A stretch of 64,000 bases of DNA from CAZCDS01 sp964497585 (lineage in GTDB: Bacteria > Desulfobacterota > Desulfomonilia > Desulfomonilales > Desulfomonilaceae): positions 124,001 to 188,000 of the forward strand of contig CAZCDS010000005.1 of the NCBI GenBank assembly GCA_964497585.1, given 5' to 3'. Shown here piece by piece: positions 59,702 through 64,000 of this stretch; position 1 is the first letter of the stretch; every line of letters starts with the position of its first letter. The translations under genes were made by a program, and so were the position numbers. The notes under the pieces are model-generated. The model did no database searches. It had not been told where the DNA came from and was given only the letters and a program-made list of their open reading frames with translations.

Positions 59702-60127
59702 TCACCGGGCCCAGGCCGGAATGACCCACTTCGTTCCGCCGCCTACCTGCTGGAAGAGGCCGTCCCCGTTCAAATCCATGAACAGCCTGAAAGTGTTCCC
59801 GGAATTGGTGTTGGAATTGAGGCTGAAGGCCACGGTTTTGCCTCTGAAAGAGTACACGCTGACGACTTGGCCGTCGGGCGTGGAATAATAGTTCGCTGTG
59901 GTTTCCTTGCCAGGGATGTCCGGAGCACGCTCGGCCTGTTTCGTCGTCAGGTACTTGAGGGATCGAACATCCGGGACTCTGTATAACCGGGGGGCCGCGG
60001 CTCTGGTCTGCTGCTGCGCCGACGCCCGGTACTGTGGTCGGGCAGACGCACCATATTGCTGAGCTGAGGCGAAGTCTGCAGACAGCAGAATGAGAACGAC
60101 AGCGGTCAGGGCAGTGAGTTTACTCAT
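59702..60127 (-). CDS. small exported protein of unknown function
   Basis: A 141-residue protein with a clear signal peptide (SKLTALTAVVLILLSADFASAQ, cleavage after ASA). A low-complexity Ala/Gln/Arg/Tyr stretch follows (residues 23-50), then a compact domain with NYYSTPDGQVVSVYSFRGK and a segment FMDLNGDGLFQ that looks like a calcium-binding D-x-N-x-D-G loop. AAAGGAATCG lies upstream of ATG 60127. No family is recognised; a periplasmic calcium-binding protein is a possible reading. Confidence 0.7.
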   Translation of the reverse strand: MSKLTALTAVVLILLSADFASAQQYGASARPQYRASAQQQTRAAAPRLYRVPDVRSLKYLTTKQAERAPDIPGKETTANYYSTPDGQVVSVYSFRGKTVAFSLNSNTNSGNTFRLFMDLNGDGLFQQVGGGTKWVIPAWAR

Positions 60128-60774
60128 ACCTGATCGATTCCTTTCTCGGGTCGGTAGGAACTGGGGTCAATCCTATAGCAAATCTTTTGCTCGGCGACAA
60201 CGCCTACATCTCCTCCACGTGCTCCACAGACAAGAGGTCCTGCCCGATTCCGCTGACCGAGCCGTCTCATGTGCCGGGGATCCCCTTTGGGAAGTAATCC
60301 GAATGGATAAACATTCAGTCACTAGGGAAAAGGAGTTCTTGGGAAACAGTCACTGGGGGCAAAGCGAAGCAGTGTCAACGACGTCCGGATCTCAGACTGC
60401 TTCGTTGTTTCACTCGTCGGGCACGGTTGTAGCGAGCCCTCTCTCAGCGCTGCTGAGCGCTTGCGTAGCAAGACCTCAGAATCCACCGCCTGATTTTCGC
60501 GGACTGATTTTGGACGACCTTCACTCCTTGACAGGGTGCCAACACGAATGTTACTTTTTATCAAGAAGTTAATGATGATCCCGGGCCCGTGGTGTTCGGT
60601 AGGTCATGGCGATGTGCAACTGATGCCGTTGAGGCGGGATCTGGGTAACGTCATTCTCTCCACGTGGTTGAACCACTCGACCCGCAGGCGGGCGTCATTG
60701 AACGGAGCGGCCAGGCGCGAATCGGCGTTGTTGATCGGTTCTGGACTTCCGGCCGCTGTGAGGTGGTGAGTAGC
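60128..60774. other. divergent intergenic region with a long hairpin
   Basis: This 647-base gap lies between the exported protein (-) and the DnaB-like gene (+). CGAAGCAGT (60365-60373) pairs perfectly with ACTGCTTCG (60396-60404). A consensus TTGACA at 60528-60533 has only a poor -10 (TTACTT, 17 bases on). No gene is recognised. Confidence 0.45.
60365..60404. repeat. 9-bp inverted repeat with 22-base loop
   Basis: CGAAGCAGT (60365-60373) and ACTGCTTCG (60396-60404) are exact reverse complements. GTTGTTTC follows on the plus strand, too weak for a clear terminator. Confidence 0.5.
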
Positions 60775-62301
60775 ATGTCCAAGGAAATCGAAGCCAAAGT
60801 CTTGAGTTCCATATTGCGCGACCGCTATCTCTTTACCAAATTGGTGGGTGACGGCTTCAACGCCGGACTCTTTCGCGATCCCGATTTCCGGATTATCTTC
60901 TCTACGGTGCTCGATATGTCCCAGGTCGCGGACCAGGTGATCGATTGGATCACCATTGCCAATATGCTCGGAGAGAAAGGCAGGTCGACGCCGGAGGTCG
61001 ATCGGGCGCTGGCAATACTTAAGGAAGAAGAATCCGTGGAGGCGGACCAGGTCATGGCCTACGCGGAGATACTCAAGGATCAGCATCTGAGAGATCAACT
61101 CCTGAAGGTCTCCCAGGTGATGACCAACTATGCCGCTCGAAAGGGGCAGTTCAAGGATGACGATTTTATCGATTTCAGCGGACGAATAATCCAAAGCCTC
61201 ATCGATATGCAGCGCCAAAAGACCAGTGGCCGGCTGAGCCCGGTGAAGGCGACTATCGATGAGATTCGGGCACTCACGAACAGGACCGATGATCTCGGAC
61301 GCCGGTTGCTTGGGTTCTCCATCAAACCCTTCGATAGGCTGGAGCAGGTTCTCTCAGGCGTCCGCAAGGGATTCTACTATGGAATTGCAGGCCCTCCCAG
61401 GCGAGGAAAGACAACTTTCTGCCTCGATCTTGCCTCTAGGATGGCTGAGAAGAACAACTTCCCGGTCCTTTTCTACACATGGGAACAGACACGCCGGACA
61501 CTGGCGGCCAGACTGCTCGGGAGGGAATGTTACATAAACCCGGTTACGCTGCTCACCGAGGTCTCGCCGGCCGAGGAGCAGCGCCACGCACTGGTGAACA
61601 AAGTGATCGATCGATCAATTGCCTATAGCGGCAACCTGTTTATCGTCGAGGCCGGAAGAAAGGATACGATCGAACGGATAAAGGCCCAGGCGTACAACGT
61701 CATGCACGAGTTCCGAACCGACAACATTGCTATTTTCTTCGACTACCTGCAGAAGATTCCCCTGCAGAGACAATTCGAGGACATCAGGGGCCAAGTGAAT
61801 GAGGCATCGGCCCAGCTTGCTGATCTGAGCCTCGAACTGAACTGTCCGGTCTTCGCTATCTCGTCCATGGACAAAGAGGGTTGCAAGCTCGACGAGAAAC
61901 CACCCTCGTACGACGAGTATTCGACAACCTTTTTCTCTCGCCCCACCATGCACAACTGTGTAGGAGGAGGGGACCTGGAATACGATTTGGATGTGGCCAT
62001 GATCCTGTCGAAGGATTGGGTTGCCACGAAGAATCTCCAGGAGCGGCTAAGTCTCAAGGACAGGGACAAGGAAGTGCCCGATCTGCCGCAGATCGACATC
62101 ATCAACCTCCACGTCGACAAGAACCGCGACTCCGCGGGCGAGTCGGTTCCGACGATACAGTACGCCTTTTTCGTCAACATCAACAAGTTCGTCGAGGTAG
62201 GATTTAAGGCCGAGGAAGAATACAGCAAGGAATTTAGGAGCTTCGCAAAGGCGGAGGACATGTTCGGCACGCTCCTGGATACGAAGATATTCAAGCTCTA
62301 G
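60775..62301 (+). CDS. divergent DnaB-family ATPase (helicase-like)
   Basis: A 508-residue protein with DnaB architecture. The N-terminal helical domain (about 1-105) is followed by a linker and a RecA-like core. Walker A is GIAGPPRRGKTTFCLDLA (about 240), Walker B is IFFDYLQKIP, and KNRDSAGES stands for the arginine-finger segment KHRNG. The usual Q-L-S-R motif is ISSMDKEG, the catalytic SLEM is TWEQ, and RP-LSDLRESG/IEQDAD is replaced by MHNCVGGGDLEYDLDVAMI. This suggests a paralogue, not the replicative helicase. ATG 60775 has GAGGTGGTGAG upstream. No primase or phage genes are adjacent. Confidence 0.8.
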   Translation: MSKEIEAKVLSSILRDRYLFTKLVGDGFNAGLFRDPDFRIIFSTVLDMSQVADQVIDWITIANMLGEKGRSTPEVDRALAILKEEESVEADQVMAYAEILKDQHLRDQLLKVSQVMTNYAARKGQFKDDDFIDFSGRIIQSLIDMQRQKTSGRLSPVKATIDEIRALTNRTDDLGRRLLGFSIKPFDRLEQVLSGVRKGFYYGIAGPPRRGKTTFCLDLASRMAEKNNFPVLFYTWEQTRRTLAARLLGRECYINPVTLLTEVSPAEEQRHALVNKVIDRSIAYSGNLFIVEAGRKDTIERIKAQAYNVMHEFRTDNIAIFFDYLQKIPLQRQFEDIRGQVNEASAQLADLSLELNCPVFAISSMDKEGCKLDEKPPSYDEYSTTFFSRPTMHNCVGGGDLEYDLDVAMILSKDWVATKNLQERLSLKDRDKEVPDLPQIDIINLHVDKNRDSAGESVPTIQYAFFVNINKFVEVGFKAEEEYSKEFRSFAKAEDMFGTLLDTKIFKL

Positions 62302-62475
62302 GACGCGCGGATTCTTCCGCGATTATCCGATTTCCTTCGCGCCTGCTGAACTCTGGTGTCGATCCCACGGGTTCGGGTGCGGAGCATACCGTTCCCAGGA
62401 CCGCGAGAAGTCCGCAAATGAGACCTGCGGGCGAACGCGGTACAGTGACCGACCGACGGAAGGACCTGATTTCAT

Positions 62476-63210
62476 ATGTACTTGAGAACCGTACACATTG
62501 ATGCTGAGAGCTTTCCTACCGGAGAACTGTTCCCCTTCAATCTTGATGTCTTCCGGAAAACCCAACGTATCGAGCTATCTTCACCAGTGGTCTTCCTGGT
62601 GGGCGAAAACGGTTCGGGCAAATCGGCTCTTCTTGACGCGTTGGCCCGAAAAGGAGGATTTCTCCCCTGGGGCGGGACAAAGATCCACAGGGTACACCAA
62701 AATCCATATGAGACCCGATTGGCACATCATCTCTCATTAGAGCTCAGGCCACGCCATCCCTACGGGTTCCATTTTAGAGCGGAAGCTTTTTTCAATTTCG
62801 CAAGCTGTCTCGACGATATCCTGATGGACGACCCTAGGCGCGACGAGTACTATGGAGGAGGATCACTGAACATCCTGTCGCACGGAGAATCGTTCCTCGC
62901 CTTTTTCCGGGGATACAGCTTCCAGCTGGATGGACTGTATCTGTTGGACGAGCCTGAGGCAGCTCTGTCGCCGGAAGCACAGGTGGAATTCGTAAGAATT
63001 ATCCTTAACTCACTGGAAAACGGCAACAAGCAGTACATCATCGCAACTCATTCTCCCATTGTAATGGGATGTCCCGGAGCACAGATATTGAGCTTTGATG
63101 ATCCGCCCATTCGGTCAATAGAGTATAGTGATACACGTCATTACAGATTCTATAAGGATTTTCTCAGCGACCCGGAGAGCTATTTCAACTCGTCGAAATC
63201 CTGCGGGTAG
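62476..63210 (+). CDS. ABC/SMC-type ATPase (COG3910-like AAA protein)
   Basis: A 244-residue single-domain ATPase. Walker A is LVGENGSGKSALLDAL (about residue 42), the signature is LSHGES (about 136), Walker B is LYLLDEPEAALSPEAQ and the H-switch is IIATHSPIV. There is no coiled coil, membrane span or second domain. Stand-alone proteins of this kind are common and mostly of unknown role. It lies 174 bases after the DnaB-like gene on the same strand. AAGGACC lies upstream of ATG 62476. Confidence 0.88.
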   Translation: MYLRTVHIDAESFPTGELFPFNLDVFRKTQRIELSSPVVFLVGENGSGKSALLDALARKGGFLPWGGTKIHRVHQNPYETRLAHHLSLELRPRHPYGFHFRAEAFFNFASCLDDILMDDPRRDEYYGGGSLNILSHGESFLAFFRGYSFQLDGLYLLDEPEAALSPEAQVEFVRIILNSLENGNKQYIIATHSPIVMGCPGAQILSFDDPPIRSIEYSDTRHYRFYKDFLSDPESYFNSSKSCG

Positions 63211-63551
63211 AGGTGGGGACTGGAACTTCCGCCTGTGCTTGGGACGCCGGGCGCGGGGTCTTACCATTTGGCTTGCTCTTGCGCTGGAGTGCGTCCCCGG
63301 CCTGTGACATGGGGCATCATATGGCGGGGCAGGCATCCGGAGAGGGGCAGGACCTATCTCTCGCCCGATGGAACGCGCGTCTCGGGGCTAAAGCGACGAC
63401 TTTCCGCGTCTCCACTTGACTTGCCACCCATTCCTCTGAAATGAGGCGACAATCCAAAACTCCGTCTCGATTATGTGTCATCGCCCTCGGAGCGCTCCAT
63501 TGACCCGTGGCCCGGCATTGACTATAATGTTTTGTTTTTCGGAGCAATCAA
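63211..63551. other. intergenic region with promoter at its right end
   Basis: These 341 bases show no gene. The last 52 bases hold the promoter and ribosome site of the precorrin-2 dehydrogenase gene. Confidence 0.5.
63500..63528 (+). promoter_or_regulatory. near-consensus sigma70 promoter for the siroheme gene
   Basis: TTGACC (63500-63505, 5 of 6) and TATAAT (63523-63528, perfect) are 17 bases apart. Transcription should begin near 63535, giving a leader of about 17 bases with CGGAG before GTG 63552. Confidence 0.8.
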
Positions 63552-64000
63552 GTGAAGCTCTACCCCTTGATGATGAATATCCGGGATATGCCGGTGGTCG
63601 TAATTGGGGGCGGCCGGGTGGCCCTTCGAAAGGTCAGGAGCCTGCTCAATTGCGGTGCGTCCGTTACGGTAATCTCGCCCGAGGTGGAGCCAGAGCTGGA
63701 GAGCTTCGCGGCCGAGAAGATGATTCGCTGGATTGCGGCAAGCTTTCAAGAGTCGATGCTGGACGAGGCACCTGTGCCGATGCTGGTATTCGGAACGACC
63801 GATCGGAGAGAAGTCAACGTGAGGATACACAGGGCAGCGGTCGACCGAAACATTCCGTGCAATATCGCCGACGTCCCGGACCTTTGCACCTTTATCGTCC
63901 CCGCGGTGATGAGCCGAGGTGATCTTACCGTCTCGATCAGCACCGGAGGAGCGTCACCCGCATTCGCCCGGCGGATAAGGGAGGAACTCGAGCGGAGTTT
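63552..64000 (+). CDS. precorrin-2 dehydrogenase/sirohydrochlorin ferrochelatase, N-terminal part (truncated by window edge)
   Basis: Reading from GTG 63552 (CGGAG seven bases upstream), 149 residues are seen before the window ends. KLYPLMMNIRDMPVVVIGGGRVALRKVRSLL is the NAD-binding start of the CysG N-terminal/Met8 domain; VTVISPEVEPEL, TTDRREVNVRIHRAA, IADVPDLCTFIVPAV and ISTGGASPAFARRIREE are also typical. The enzyme oxidises precorrin-2 and inserts iron to make siroheme. Siroheme is the precursor for the AhbC step encoded at 51-52 kb. Whether a methyltransferase domain follows is not visible. Confidence 0.93.
   Translation, partial: MKLYPLMMNIRDMPVVVIGGGRVALRKVRSLLNCGASVTVISPEVEPELESFAAEKMIRWIAASFQESMLDEAPVPMLVFGTTDRREVNVRIHRAAVDRNIPCNIADVPDLCTFIVPAVMSRGDLTVSISTGGASPAFARRIREELERS

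Noticed and set aside
60664..60774. Extended N-terminus of the DnaB-like protein from 60664
   Set aside because: The 37 extra residues have no family likeness; GAGGTGGTGAG precedes ATG 60775.
1..64000. CRISPR array or insertion sequence
   Set aside because: No run of evenly spaced direct repeats and no transposase or terminal inverted repeats with target duplications were found by reading.

Overview
The window reads as chromosomal DNA of an anaerobic, GC-rich deltaproteobacterium (Desulfobacterota, Syntrophobacterales/Desulfomonile-like). This is inferred from gene content: an AhbC-type radical SAM protein of the siroheme-dependent heme route, a CIRCE-controlled groESL, a nitroreductase with a ferredoxin domain, many acyl-CoA ligases and dehydrogenases, and a BKACE enzyme beside a methylcrotonyl-CoA-carboxylase-like complex. 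No phage, insertion sequence or CRISPR array was recognised. One 1.35-kb stretch (49773-51124) looks like decayed coding sequence.

Layout. 0-5.5 kb (+): the end of one acyl-CoA ligase, a hotdog thioesterase, two more tandem ligases, a small Cys protein and a ferredoxin-nitroreductase. 5.6-8.8 kb: a large GAF protein (-) with its own promoter and palindrome, then a long non-coding stretch. 8.8-11.5 kb: a membrane HTH/zinc-ribbon protein, an SGNH-family membrane protein and a small membrane protein. 11.9-18.5 kb (-): a complete branched-chain-type ABC uptake operon (livK-G-F-M-H) with a long-chain acyl-CoA synthetase inside it. 19.15 kb (+): tRNA-Ser(UGA) with a clear promoter. 19.3-33.7 kb (-): one long biosynthetic array, argB-D-F-G-H, FN3 lipoprotein, lysA, dapA, dapB, FAH hydrolase, folK, sensor kinase, then a lytic transglycosylase and pgsA. 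The argB promoter carries an inverted repeat at its start point.

34.0-45.7 kb (+): a TetR-controlled acyl-CoA island. It encodes a regulator with an 18-bp palindrome over its start codon, two adjacent acyl-CoA dehydrogenases, an MCC-like carboxyltransferase, biotin carboxylase and separate biotin carrier, enoyl-CoA hydratase, BKACE, a MaoC-SCP2 fusion, a third dehydrogenase and an M24 peptidase. This is the most distinctive part of the window. It resembles leucine/isovalerate degradation, but no HMG-CoA lyase is seen and a BKACE sits in the operon.

46.0-49.8 kb (-): a housekeeping operon (PHP phosphoesterase, alkaline-phosphatase-like hydrolase, TrmL, LD-carboxypeptidase). 51.1-55.1 kb: ahbC and a Nudix gene (-), then CIRCE-groES-groEL (+) and a terminator. 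55.5-59.6 kb (-): pyrI, pyrB, pyrC, a DJ-1/PfpI protein and hypA. 59.7-64 kb: a small secreted protein (-), a divergent DnaB-like ATPase, an ABC/SMC-type ATPase and the start of a precorrin-2 dehydrogenase (siroheme synthesis) behind a near-consensus promoter.

Functions are assigned from motifs and overall sequence character only; no database search was run. Start sites were chosen from visible Shine-Dalgarno sequences and are given where they decide the gene length.
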